Shown here piece by piece: positions 17,537 through 25,396 of a stretch of DNA of 64,000 nt. Source of the stretch: Xanthobacteraceae bacterium (GTDB lineage: Bacteria; Pseudomonadota; Alphaproteobacteria; Rhizobiales; Xanthobacteraceae); contig JAHBZE010000002.1 in NCBI GenBank assembly GCA_019635585.1, positions 930,001-994,000 on the forward strand. Reading direction: 5' to 3'. Position numbers and translations under genes: made by a program. Under the pieces are notes generated by a model. That model made no database searches. It was not told the DNA's origin and saw only the letters and a list, made by a program, of their open reading frames with translations. Position 1 is the stretch's first letter. Every line of letters starts with the position of its first letter.

Positions 17537-18432
17537 GCGGGGGCATGGACTGGGACAAGCTCAAGGTCTTCCACGTCGCCGCGGAAGCGGGATCGTTTAC
17601 GCATGCCGGCGAAGCGCTCGGCCTTTCGCAGTCGGCGGTGAGCCGTCAGGTTTCCGCACTCGAACAGGAATTGAAAGCGCCGCTGTTTCATCGCCACGCG
17701 CGCGGACTGATTTTGACTGAACAAGGCGAGATGCTGTTCCGTACCGCGCATGACGTGTTCATGAAGCTCGAAGCGGTGCGCACCAAGCTCACCGACAACC
17801 GCGAGAAGCCGAACGGCGAAATGCGCGTCACCACCACGGTCGGCCTCGGCTCCTTCTGGCTGACCGCGCGCATCGACGAGTTTCTCGAGCTTTATCCGGA
17901 CATCCGCATTCACCTGCAGCTGACCGACGAGGAACTCGATCTCGGCATGCGCGAGGCCGACGTCGCGATCCGCCTGCGTCAGCCGGTGCAGCCCGATCTC
18001 ATTCAGCGCAAGCTCTTCACCGTGCACTTCCATGCCTATGCTTCGACCGAATATCTGGCGAAGAAGGGCCATCCGCGTTCGCCGGAGGAACTCGACGGCC
18101 ACCGCATCTTGATGCTGGGCGGAAATGTTCCGGGCTATTTCTCCAACCTAAACTGGCTCGGCGACATGGGACGCAACGGCAATCCGCGCGTCGCTTCGAT
18201 GACCGTGAACAATGTCGTCGGCTTGAAAGTCGCTGTGGAAAACAGCGTCGGCATCGCGACACTTCCGGACTATCTCGTCGAAGGAAACGAAAATCTGGTG
18301 CGTCTGTTCAGCGAGCGCGAAGCGCCGACGCTGGATGCCTATTTCGTCTATCCCGAAGAACTGCGTTCGGTGGCACGTATTCAGGTATTCCGCGATTTCC
18401 TGCTGGCGAACGCGCAGCGCTGGAAATACTGA
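17533..18432 (+). CDS. LysR-family transcriptional regulator
   Basis: 299 residues. The N-terminal helix-turn-helix (GSFTHAGEALGLSQSAVSRQ) is typical of the family, and the rest is the periplasmic-binding-protein-like effector domain. The ATG at 17533 overlaps the trxB stop codon; an ATG at 17545, preceded by GGGGG, is a good alternative and would give a 295-residue protein starting MDWDKLKVFHVAAEAG. The overlap suggests cotranscription with trxB. The effector is unknown. The end of the gene is followed by a candidate small RNA. Confidence 0.9.
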   Translation: MSGGMDWDKLKVFHVAAEAGSFTHAGEALGLSQSAVSRQVSALEQELKAPLFHRHARGLILTEQGEMLFRTAHDVFMKLEAVRTKLTDNREKPNGEMRVTTTVGLGSFWLTARIDEFLELYPDIRIHLQLTDEELDLGMREADVAIRLRQPVQPDLIQRKLFTVHFHAYASTEYLAKKGHPRSPEELDGHRILMLGGNVPGYFSNLNWLGDMGRNGNPRVASMTVNNVVGLKVAVENSVGIATLPDYLVEGNENLVRLFSEREAPTLDAYFVYPEELRSVARIQVFRDFLLANAQRWKY

Positions 18433-18454
18433 TTTCCGTAAGGTCCTGCGCGGC

Positions 18455-18655
18455 TCGCATGGCGGGTATGTAGCTACCCGCATTGCCGCGCATCCCGATC
18501 GGGACAAATATCAATTTGTGTCCTGTAGCTACGCGCGCTCCCTTCCCCCTTCCCTGCGCGCGCGATGGCAACTTCTCCCTCTGGCAGGCACACGCCGCGC
18601 GAGCGGCGCGACTATCCAGGCCGGGTTCCGCGAGGAACCCGGCCTTTTATTTTTT
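18455..18655 (+). ncRNA. Candidate small RNA with C/U-rich hairpin loop
   Basis: No gene fits the 370 bases after the LysR gene. Instead there is a row of hairpins: gcgggta/tacccgc (18462-18481), ggacaaat paired with atttgtgtcc (18502-18523, two-base bulge), and cgcgcgc/gcgcgcg (18532-18538 and 18556-18562) around a 17-base loop made only of C and T, tcccttcccccttccct. A perfect 12-base-pair hairpin with a T tract ends the region at 18655. The 5' end is not determinable. Alphaproteobacterial stress RNAs are known to carry C/U-rich anti-Shine-Dalgarno loops, so this is a good candidate. Confidence 0.5.
18618..18655 (+). terminator. Intrinsic terminator
   Basis: Perfect 12-base-pair stem aggccgggttcc / ggaacccggcct with a gcga loop at 18618-18645, followed by ttttattttttt-like sequence to 18655. 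It ends the candidate small RNA and any transcript that reads through from trxB and the LysR gene. Confidence 0.85.
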
Positions 18656-18682
18656 GAAAATCCCAATTGCTGAAATTCGGTT

Positions 18683-18774
18683 CGTCATGCCCGGCCTTGT
18701 GCCGGGCATCCACGCCTTGAAAACGATCGACGCAGTAAAGACGTGGAGGGCCGGGACAAGCCCGGCCATGACGA
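18683..18774. repeat. Paired palindromic repeat (CGTCATGCCCGGC type)
   Basis: The left arm at 18683 (cgtcatgcccggcc ttgt gccgggcat) and the right arm ending 18774 (gccggg acaa gcccggccatgacg) face each other around a centre of about 40 bases. The same arrangement as the 6219-6332 element but a different core. Such elements are common in intergenic space of this order. It sits between the terminator at 18655 and the end of msrP. Confidence 0.7.
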
Positions 18775-18802
18775 GTCGTTTTTCAAGCGACTGCTCGAGG
18801 CG

Positions 18803-19777
18803 TTACGCCCAGAGCCGCTCGTTCTGCAGATCTTTGTAAATCCCGGCGACATATTCGCCGTAGCCGTTGAACAGCACGGTCGGGCGGCGCTCGCCGGTGC
18901 CGATGTCGCGCTCTGAAGCCTGCGACCAGCGCGGATGCGATACCTGTGGATTCACGTTGGCCCAGAAGCCGTATTCCTGCCGCTGCAACTGCTCCCAGTA
19001 GCCGACCGGACGCTTGTCGGTGAACGACACGCGCACGATGGATTTGATCGCCTTGAAGCCGTACTTCCACGGCATCATCAGACGGATCGGGGCGCCGAAT
19101 TGCTTGTAGCCCGGCTTGCCGTAGGCGCCGGTCACCATGAAGGCGAGTTCGTTGTTCGCTTCCGCGATCGTGCAGCCTTCCACATAGGGCCAATTGCCGT
19201 CGCTCAAAAATCCCGGACGCTGCTCGGGCGCCATCTTCGGATCGTTGAAGGTTTCCATGCGGATGTATTTCGCGCCCGCAAGCGGCTTCGCGAACTTCAC
19301 GAGCTCCGCCATCGGAAAGCCGGTCCACGGGATCACCGCCGACCACGCCTCGACGCAGCGCAGGCGATAGGTGCGCTCCTGCAACGACGACGCGACCGCC
19401 TTGATCAGCGTGTCGATGTCGACGGTCTGTTCCTTCTCGACCATGCCATCGATCTTGATCTGCCACGGGCGGATCTGAAGCTGCTGCGCGGCCGAGGCGA
19501 TGTATTTGCTCGTGCCGTATTCGTAGAAGTTGTTGTAGTTCGAGGCGAGCCGTTCTTCGGTAAGCTTGCCGTCGAATTTGTATTTCTCGTTGCGCTTCGC
19601 CGGATAGAGCGCCGCGGTCGGATCGGGATTGTCGGCCGCGCTTGCGAGTTCCGGAAAAAAGGATGCGGCGGCGAGCGACGCGCCCGCACCGAGCAACTTG
19701 CGTCGGGTAAAATAGACGCTCTCGGAGGTCGCCTGCGATTCCGGGATTTCCCAGCCGCGTTTGCGCTTGATCAGCAT
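18803..19777 (-). CDS. msrP: Periplasmic methionine-sulfoxide reductase catalytic subunit MsrP (YedY)
   Basis: 324 residues. It repairs oxidised methionines in periplasmic proteins and binds a molybdopterin cofactor. A twin-arginine signal is present (TRRKLLGAGASLAAASFFPE, Arg-25/Arg-26), and the cofactor-ligating cysteine is Cys-141 in RLRCVEAWSAV. The ATG at 19777 follows GGAGGA; an earlier frame start at 19840 lacks a site. The membrane haem subunit MsrQ is usually next to msrP but is not seen here. moaD/moaE for its cofactor are at 53.2-53.9 kb. The neighbouring TetR/reductase pair suggests an oxidant-stress setting. Confidence 0.95.
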   Translation of the reverse strand: MLIKRKRGWEIPESQATSESVYFTRRKLLGAGASLAAASFFPELASAADNPDPTAALYPAKRNEKYKFDGKLTEERLASNYNNFYEYGTSKYIASAAQQLQIRPWQIKIDGMVEKEQTVDIDTLIKAVASSLQERTYRLRCVEAWSAVIPWTGFPMAELVKFAKPLAGAKYIRMETFNDPKMAPEQRPGFLSDGNWPYVEGCTIAEANNELAFMVTGAYGKPGYKQFGAPIRLMMPWKYGFKAIKSIVRVSFTDKRPVGYWEQLQRQEYGFWANVNPQVSHPRWSQASERDIGTGERRPTVLFNGYGEYVAGIYKDLQNERLWA

Positions 19778-19867
19778 CGTGATTCCTCCTCGGACGTCCA
19801 ACCCCGGAAACAGGTAGAACGTTGCCGCGACCGAAGGCAATTCACGGAAGCGTGACGGGAACCGGCG

Positions 19868-20482
19868 CTATTTCTTGTCGTGGGAAGCGATGATCGCCTC
19901 GCCCATGCGCACGAAACGGCAGCAGGGGCTGTCGGTGCCGATACTCTGGGCGCAAACCCGCGCGCCTTCCAGGAGCAGGAATAGTTCGTCGGCGAGCATT
20001 TCCGGCTGGTCGAGCCCGGCATCGGCGCAGAGCTTCGCGAGGCGGTCGCGCTGGGCGCGCTTGTGCTCCTCGATCACACGGCGGGCCGGGTGGTCTTTTT
20101 CCGCAAGTTCGACCGCGGCGTTGGCGAGCGCACAACCGCGGCCCTGCGGGTCGTTCGCATCCTGCCCCGCCGCCTCGAGCCAGACGCCGAGTTGCTTGCG
20201 CGGATTGTCCGGATATTCGCGTTCGATATAGCCCCAGAACTTCTGCGACTTTCCCGAGAGCCGCCGCAGATATTCGGCGACCAAGGCATCCTTCGACTCG
20301 AAGTGCCGGTAAAGCGTCATCTTGTTGGTGCCGGCCGCTTCCGCGATCGCATCGACGCCGACCGCGCGGATACCCTGCCGGTAAAAGAGGTCGGATGCCG
20401 CGGTCAGGATGCGCTCGCGCGGAGGCATCGGGACGGGTGCGGCGTCGGCTTCAGCGGTTTGGGTCGAAAATCGTGGTGTCAT
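19868..20482 (-). CDS. TetR-family repressor, NemR-like context
   Basis: 204 residues. The helix-turn-helix is at about residues 20-65 (RERILTAASDLFYRQGIRAV, TNKMTLYRHFESKDAL). The C-terminal domain has several cysteines (GCALANA, RVCAQSI, SPCCRF) that could sense electrophiles. It is divergent from a short gene and an old-yellow-enzyme reductase. A symmetrical operator lies 18 bases before its start. The analogy to NemR, which senses reactive chlorine and quinones and represses nemA, rests on gene order and cysteines, not on alignment. Confidence 0.87.
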   Translation of the reverse strand: MTPRFSTQTAEADAAPVPMPPRERILTAASDLFYRQGIRAVGVDAIAEAAGTNKMTLYRHFESKDALVAEYLRRLSGKSQKFWGYIEREYPDNPRKQLGVWLEAAGQDANDPQGRGCALANAAVELAEKDHPARRVIEEHKRAQRDRLAKLCADAGLDQPEMLADELFLLLEGARVCAQSIGTDSPCCRFVRMGEAIIASHDKK

Positions 20483-20486
20483 GCCC

Positions 20487-20532
20487 TTGACTCAGGTGTT
20501 ACCGGTCAGTACCTATATGTTACTGATCGGTA
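20487..20532. promoter_or_regulatory. Promoter with overlapping TetR-type operator
   Basis: The inverted repeat taccggtcagta / tactgatcggta occupies 20500-20511 and 20521-20532 with a nine-base spacer; 11 of 12 positions match. A TTGACT -35 element at 20487-20492 and TACCTA at 20510-20515, 17 bases apart, give a rightward promoter that the operator overlaps. Binding of the TetR protein would block transcription of the 20584 gene and the reductase. The same site is 18 bases from the regulator start, so it may also autoregulate. Confidence 0.7.
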
Positions 20533-20583
20533 CCAAATCAAGCTCCTGCTGGTTACCGACCCTCGAAACCAAGGAGAGCCCCG

Positions 20584-20772
20584 ATGAGTCGATGCCTGGA
20601 CGCTTTTAACGCATTTAGCCTGCCCGCCTGCAATAGCGAGATCAGCATGGCTGACGCCCTGACCGATCCGCTGATCCGGACGGTCATGAAAGCGGACGGC
20701 GTCGACCCCGTAGCGCTGGAGGCCGAGTTCCTGCGGATCGCGGAACTCCGCGAAAGCGCTCTCCAACCCTGA
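20584..20772 (+). CDS. Small protein of unknown function
   Basis: 62 residues, with AGGAGA six bases before the ATG. The sequence has no signal peptide or membrane segment; the second half (DPLIRTVMKADGVDPVALEA) is helix-rich. A second in-frame methionine at residue 22 (MADALTDP) could also be a start. It is the first gene after the TetR-controlled promoter and is followed after 108 bases by the reductase gene. A C/U-rich hairpin lies between them. I do not recognise the family. Confidence 0.65.
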   Translation: MSRCLDAFNAFSLPACNSEISMADALTDPLIRTVMKADGVDPVALEAEFLRIAELRESALQP

Positions 20773-20780
20773 ATTGCCTA

Positions 20781-20853
20781 CCGCGGTCCTTCCTCCCCCA
20801 CACCGCGGAGACAGCCGGACGGTCCAAGGCGTGCCCCCGCGGGACCGTCCGGC
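20781..20853 (+). ncRNA. Two-hairpin RNA element with C/U-rich loop, candidate processed small RNA
   Basis: Hairpin 1: ccgcggt (20781-20787) and accgcgg (20802-20808) around the loop ccttcctcccccac. Hairpin 2: gccggacggtcc (20814-20825) and ggaccgtccggc (20842-20853), a perfect 12-base-pair stem with a 16-base loop. No T tract follows, so this is not a simple terminator. The C/U-rich loop resembles the loops of alphaproteobacterial CcsR/Cuckoo RNAs that are cut from mRNAs of short genes. It may instead act as a stabilising or regulatory leader for the reductase mRNA. Confidence 0.45.
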
Positions 20854-20880
20854 ACCCTTCCCCCGAACAGGACGACTCCC

Positions 20881-21957
20881 ATGAACATCCATGACGCTTC
20901 CGCACAGACGCTTTTCTCGAGTTATCGCCTCGGCGATCTCGAACTGAAGAACCGCTTCGTGATGGCGCCGATGACGCGTTCGCGCGCGCTCGAAGGCAAC
21001 ACCGCGAACTCGCTCGCCGCCGAATATTACGCGCAGCGCGCGGGTGCGGGCCTCATCGTTACCGAAGGCACGCAAGTGAGCCCGCAAGGCGTCGGCTATA
21101 TTCGCACGCCGGGCATCCATTCCGGCGCACAGGTCGAGGCCTGGAAGAAGGTGACGGACGCGGTGCACAAGGCCGGCGGCGTGATTTTCGCGCAGCTCTG
21201 GCATGTCGGCCGCATCTCGCATTCCGATTTCCATGACGGCGAAGCGCCGGTAGCGCCGTCGGCGATCGCAGCCGAAGGCAAGACTTTCACGCCGCAGGGC
21301 CAGAAAGATTTCTCGAAACCGCGCGCACTCGAACTTTCCGAGTTGCCGGGCATTGTCGAGCAATTCCGGCTTGGCGCGAAGAATGCGAAAGCGGCCGGTT
21401 TCGATGGCGTCGAAATTCACGGTGCGAACGGCTACCTGCTCGACCAGTTCACCGCCGACGGGCCGAACAAGCGCACCGATGCTTACGGCGGCAGCATCGC
21501 AAACCGTATTCGTCTTCCGCTCGAAGTCACCGAAGCGGTGACAAGCGTCTGGGGCAAGGAGCGCGTCGGCTATCGCATCTCGCCTTACGGAACCTACAAT
21601 TCGATGTCGGACTCCAATCCGCTCGCGACCTTCTCGCAGCTCGCGGACGAGTTGAACAATATCGGCATCGGCTATCTGCACGTCGTCGATCCGGCGGATG
21701 CCTCGCTGCGCATTTCGCCGGCACTCCGCGAGATTTTCACGAACACGTACATCACTGCCGGTTCGTTCGATCTAGCGCGCGCGGAAGCTGCGATTGCGCG
21801 CGGCGAAACCGACCTCGTCGCCTTTGGCAAGCCGTTCCTTGCGAACCCTGATTTGCCCGCGCGCTTCAGGAAGAACGCGCCGCTGAACGCGCCCGATGTC
21901 GCGACCTTCTATCAGGGCGAAGCCAGGGGCTATACGGATTATCCCGCCGCGACCTAG
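20881..21957 (+). CDS. Old-yellow-enzyme family alkene reductase (NemA-like)
   Basis: 358 residues, full-length TIM barrel that binds FMN and reduces activated alkenes, maleimides or quinones with NAD(P)H. The N-terminus LGDLELKNRFVMAPMTRSRA, the active-site pair His/Asn in VEIHGANGYLLDQF, and the tail FGKPFLANPDLPARF are diagnostic. The upstream gap holds a C/U-rich hairpin, and the operon is under a TetR-type operator. By context it is NemA-like: electrophile detoxification. It ends before a strong terminator. Confidence 0.93.
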   Translation: MNIHDASAQTLFSSYRLGDLELKNRFVMAPMTRSRALEGNTANSLAAEYYAQRAGAGLIVTEGTQVSPQGVGYIRTPGIHSGAQVEAWKKVTDAVHKAGGVIFAQLWHVGRISHSDFHDGEAPVAPSAIAAEGKTFTPQGQKDFSKPRALELSELPGIVEQFRLGAKNAKAAGFDGVEIHGANGYLLDQFTADGPNKRTDAYGGSIANRIRLPLEVTEAVTSVWGKERVGYRISPYGTYNSMSDSNPLATFSQLADELNNIGIGYLHVVDPADASLRISPALREIFTNTYITAGSFDLARAEAAIARGETDLVAFGKPFLANPDLPARFRKNAPLNAPDVATFYQGEARGYTDYPAAT

Positions 21958-21979
21958 CTTCACGCGTGATCGCACCGAT

Positions 21980-22012
21980 GGCGCCCGGGCTAGCCCGGGC
22001 GCCGCTATTTTT
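21980..22012 (+). terminator. Intrinsic terminator
   Basis: A perfect 24-base palindrome made of ggcgcccgggct and agcccgggcgcc (21980-22003) is followed by gcta and six T residues. It ends the reductase operon. The T tract overlaps the stop codon of the convergent hydrolase gene, whose last codons are CTT AAA AAA TAG. Confidence 0.85.
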
Positions 22013-23015
22013 TAAGTGTTTGCAGAAACTCCAGCGTCCGCGAAAGCGCGAGCTTGCCCGCCGCCGTATCGAGATTGAACTGATACTCATGGTCGAGCGG
22101 AGGCGCTTGATCTTCCGGGTAAAACAACTTTTCCGTGCGTACGCCTACGCTCTCCAATGCGCGCACCATCGAAAGCGAATGTAGGAGCAGCGGGTCTCGG
22201 TTGCCGGCCGAAATGAACACTGGCGGCAACGCACCCGTTACACGGTCGGCAACCGAGAACTGCTTGGCGACGACCGGATCGGAAAAATCCTCGGTCCCAA
22301 AGTAAGAACGACCTACCGTGCGCAGAAAAAATCCGATCAATCCGTCTCCACGGCCCAACAGTTTCGCGTCCAACACCCCGCAATGAAGAATGAGACCGAT
22401 CAAATGGCCCCGGAGCAGACCAGGCTCGATGCCAACCTCTCGCGCATAAGTCTGATCGCTGATGACAAGCGCCGTTTGTGCAGCAATTTGCGCCCCGGCA
22501 GAATCGCCAGCCAGCACGATCTGTGAGACATCGAACGGAAATTTGTTGGACATCTTTACAATTTCGGCTAGCGCCGCGTTCACCTGATAAACCGGTCCGG
22601 GATACCGCTGTTCGGGAGCGATCGTGTAGCCGACGGTCACGACTGCGTATCCGTTGGATGCCAAAATTTTCGCGTAACTCGCAACATCCTTGCGACTGCC
22701 AGAAATGAACCCGCCACCGTGAATCCAAACGATGGTCGGCAGCTTTCTCCTTAGCGCGTCGGCTGGAAAATAGACGTCGAACTTGCCGCGAGAGCTCGTC
22801 GGATCATAAATCTGGTCGGTGAAGCTCACGACGCCGCTCGGCACATGTTTCTCGATCGCGGACGTGATCTGAACCGTAAAGAGATAGAACACGCCTCGGA
22901 AGAATAATGCAGACGGCCATGGACTTACGAAATGAAATACGAAAACCGCCGCGGCCAGCGTAACAATCGTGGCGATTGACCGCCGAATAAATTTCAACAA
23001 GCCTCTCATCGTCAT
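22005..23015 (-). CDS. Hormone-sensitive-lipase-like alpha/beta hydrolase with N-terminal membrane helix
   Basis: 336 residues. A membrane segment is at about residues 15-35 (IVTLAAAVFVFHFVSPWPSA). The hydrolase domain begins near KFDVYFPAD; the oxyanion motif is HGGGFISG and the nucleophile elbow is GDSAGAQIAA. The catalytic Asp and His are likely in SAGNRDPLL and PPLDHEYQF. It is a carboxylesterase or lipase of unknown substrate, with the active site probably outside the inner membrane. Its base composition is somewhat poorer in G+C than its neighbours, which hints at recent arrival. Confidence 0.85.
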   Translation of the reverse strand: MTMRGLLKFIRRSIATIVTLAAAVFVFHFVSPWPSALFFRGVFYLFTVQITSAIEKHVPSGVVSFTDQIYDPTSSRGKFDVYFPADALRRKLPTIVWIHGGGFISGSRKDVASYAKILASNGYAVVTVGYTIAPEQRYPGPVYQVNAALAEIVKMSNKFPFDVSQIVLAGDSAGAQIAAQTALVISDQTYAREVGIEPGLLRGHLIGLILHCGVLDAKLLGRGDGLIGFFLRTVGRSYFGTEDFSDPVVAKQFSVADRVTGALPPVFISAGNRDPLLLHSLSMVRALESVGVRTEKLFYPEDQAPPLDHEYQFNLDTAAGKLALSRTLEFLQTLKK

Positions 23016-23058
23016 GAATACTTCTTGGCGCCTGGGCCCCCCGTCAACACGGAAACGG

Positions 23059-23088
23059 AACGGCCGGGATTTCCCCCGGCCGTTTTTT
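23059..23088. terminator. Hairpin terminator between the EF-G-like and hydrolase genes
   Basis: aacggccggg and cccggccgtt form a 10-base-pair stem (23059-23068 / 23075-23084) with six T residues on the plus strand and a weaker gttccgttt on the minus strand. It lies 11 bases after the minus-strand EF-G-like gene ends. Both neighbouring genes read leftward, so the minus orientation must be used even though its T tract is the poorer. Confidence 0.55.
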
Positions 23089-23099
23089 AATTCTTCGAT

Positions 23100-25190
23100 C
23101 TATTCCGCCGCGCGGCGCGACGTGACGATCTGGTCGGCCTGCTTGCCGGTCAGTTCCGCGAGATGATCGAAGCGCGAGGTCAGTCCGCCAACACCGGCGG
23201 TCGCCGAGCGCACTTCCACGATCAGGTCGCCAATTGCGGATTCCGGCAGCAGCCCCCGCACCACATCCCAGCCATCCCAGCCATCGCGGGTCTCGAAGCC
23301 GAGGATTTGCCCGCGGCGCTGCGACAGGATCGCGTTGATCTTCGCGGTCGCGTCGTTCGGGCAGACGATCTCGACTTCAAAGATCGGCTCGAGCAGCACC
23401 GGCTGGCATTGCGGCAGTGCCTCGCTCATCGCAAGCCGTCCCGCCATCTGGAACGCCATGTCGGAGGAGTCGACCGAATGGTAGGAGCCATCGGTCAGCG
23501 TCACCGCGACATCGACTACTGGAAAGCCGAGCGGCCCGCACTTGAGATAGGAGCGCACGCCGGTTTCCACCGATGGTACGTATTGTTGCGGCACCACGCC
23601 GCCCTTGATGCGGTCGCCGAACGTGAAGCCGCCGCCGCGCGGCAGCGGCTTGATGTCGAGCACCACGTCGCCGAACTGGCCGTGACCGCCGGACTGCTTC
23701 TTATGGCGGCCGCGTTGCGTGACCGGCTTGCGGATGGTTTCGCGATAGCCGACCCGCGGCGGATGCGTATGCACCGCGACGCCGAAGCGCCCGCGCAGCC
23801 GCTCGACCGCGACCCGCAGATGCATTTCGCCCTGCCCGTAAAGCACGATCTCGCCGAGATCGGCGTTGTGCACGATGCTGAGCGAAGGATCTTCCTCCGC
23901 GAGTTTCGTGAGCGCGAGGCCGAGCTTCACGTCGTCCTTGCGTTCGGCGGCGGAAATCGCGAGCGACAGCACCGGCGGATAAGGCACCACCGCGCCGAGC
24001 GACACCGCGAGTTTGCCGGTCGTGATCGTTTCGCAGGTCGCGACCGGATCGAGCTTGCCGAAGCCCGCAAGATCGCCGGCTTTTGCAGCGCCGCGCTTTT
24101 CGACACTCGTGCCCCGGATCGAGAACACGCCCGCGACCCGCGCGGTGGCACCGGACGAAGACAGTACGGTCGCGCCTTCTCCGATTTCGCCTGAAAGCAC
24201 GCGCGCAATCGAGAGCTTGCCGCCGTGGCTCGTATGCAGCGTCTTCACCACGTCGGCCACGCCATCGGTTCCGGCATTCAACTTCAGCCGCGCCGCCGTA
24301 TCCGCGACGCCGGGCGCTTCGTGACGAAGCGCTTTCATCAGGCGCAAGACACCGTTCTGCCGCGTGGCCGAACCGATCAGCACCGGGCAGATCGCACCTT
24401 CCCGCAACTCTTTCGAGAGGTCGTCGAATACGCGGTCGCGCGGCGGCTGCATATCCTCGAGCAACTGCTCCATCAATTCGTCGTCGTGGTCGGCGAGCGT
24501 TTCCAGCATCGTGAAACGCGCGTCCTTGTTGCGCGACGCATCCTCGCCTTGCAGATCGACCACTTCGCTTGCGGCATGTTCGCGATAGATGAACGCGCGC
24601 TCCAGCGCGAGATCGACGAAGCCCGCGACGATACCGTCCTTCCAGATCGGGATCTGGCGCAGCACCAGCGGAATCCGCGACACCGGCTGCAGCATGGCGA
24701 GCGTCTCGCGCAAGCGCCGCTCCGCCTTGTCGATCTTGTTGATAAAGAGAAAGCGCGGAATCCCCTGCGCTTCCAGTTCGCGCATCACGAGTTGCAGTTG
24801 CGGGATTTTTTTCGGGTCCGCCTCGCAGACCACGACCGCGGCATCGACCGCCGGGATCGCCGCTCGCATATCATGCGCGAACTCGACCGAACCGGGACAA
24901 TCGATGAAGTGATAGGTCTCACCGAGAAATTCCGTCGAGGCGACATTCATCTCGACGCTCATCTTGTGTGCGCGAGACTCCGCGCCGGCATCGCCGACCG
25001 AAGTGCCCACATCCACGCTGCCCGCGCGCGCAATCGCGCCCGTGCGGGCGAGAATGGCCTCGAGCAAAGTGGTTTTTCCCGATTGAAACGGACCTACAAG
25101 CGCGATCGCGCGCGGTCCCTTGCGACTTATGCCCTTGAGATTCTCTGCCCCGGCAGAGCCGTTGCGTGCGGGGCCTTTATTGTCAGCCAT
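23100..25190 (-). CDS. Elongation-factor-G-like translational GTPase
   Basis: 696 residues; the ATG at 25190 follows GGGAGGTG. All five EF-G domains appear, from the GTP-binding P-loop GPFQSGKT through NKID (FLFINKIDK) to the C-terminal fold with RRGQILGFETRDGWDGWDVV. The G3 motif is FIDCPGSVEF, whereas canonical factors have DTPGH; the catalytic histidine is replaced by serine. This is the FusA2-like group often annotated simply as elongation factor G. Whether it acts on the ribosome is unknown. A complete ordinary fusA is not in the window. Confidence 0.9.
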   Translation of the reverse strand: MADNKGPARNGSAGAENLKGISRKGPRAIALVGPFQSGKTTLLEAILARTGAIARAGSVDVGTSVGDAGAESRAHKMSVEMNVASTEFLGETYHFIDCPGSVEFAHDMRAAIPAVDAAVVVCEADPKKIPQLQLVMRELEAQGIPRFLFINKIDKAERRLRETLAMLQPVSRIPLVLRQIPIWKDGIVAGFVDLALERAFIYREHAASEVVDLQGEDASRNKDARFTMLETLADHDDELMEQLLEDMQPPRDRVFDDLSKELREGAICPVLIGSATRQNGVLRLMKALRHEAPGVADTAARLKLNAGTDGVADVVKTLHTSHGGKLSIARVLSGEIGEGATVLSSSGATARVAGVFSIRGTSVEKRGAAKAGDLAGFGKLDPVATCETITTGKLAVSLGAVVPYPPVLSLAISAAERKDDVKLGLALTKLAEEDPSLSIVHNADLGEIVLYGQGEMHLRVAVERLRGRFGVAVHTHPPRVGYRETIRKPVTQRGRHKKQSGGHGQFGDVVLDIKPLPRGGGFTFGDRIKGGVVPQQYVPSVETGVRSYLKCGPLGFPVVDVAVTLTDGSYHSVDSSDMAFQMAGRLAMSEALPQCQPVLLEPIFEVEIVCPNDATAKINAILSQRRGQILGFETRDGWDGWDVVRGLLPESAIGDLIVEVRSATAGVGGLTSRFDHLAELTGKQADQIVTSRRAAE

Positions 25191-25337
25191 CGACACCTCC
25201 CTGCCCGGTTCGGTGTCGAGCGCCGCTCGCCCGGCATCACCGGGTAAACCGGCCGAGAGAGGACGGCCGGGAAATGATCGTTTCAGCGAAACCGCGCGCA
25301 TGCAAGCAGGAACCTGCTTTGCGCCGCAGCGAATTCG

Positions 25338-25374
25338 CAAAAACAAACGCGGCCCGGAACTTCCGGGCCGCGTT
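25338..25374 (-). terminator. Intrinsic terminator of the DUF992 gene
   Basis: aacgcggcccggaa (25346-25359) and ttccgggccgcgtt (25361-25374) are perfect inverted arms, and on the minus strand they are followed by gtttgttttt. It lies 22 bases downstream of the DUF992 stop and upstream of the EF-G-like start. Confidence 0.85.
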
Positions 25375-25396
25375 CAGTTCAAATTGCTGGATATTT

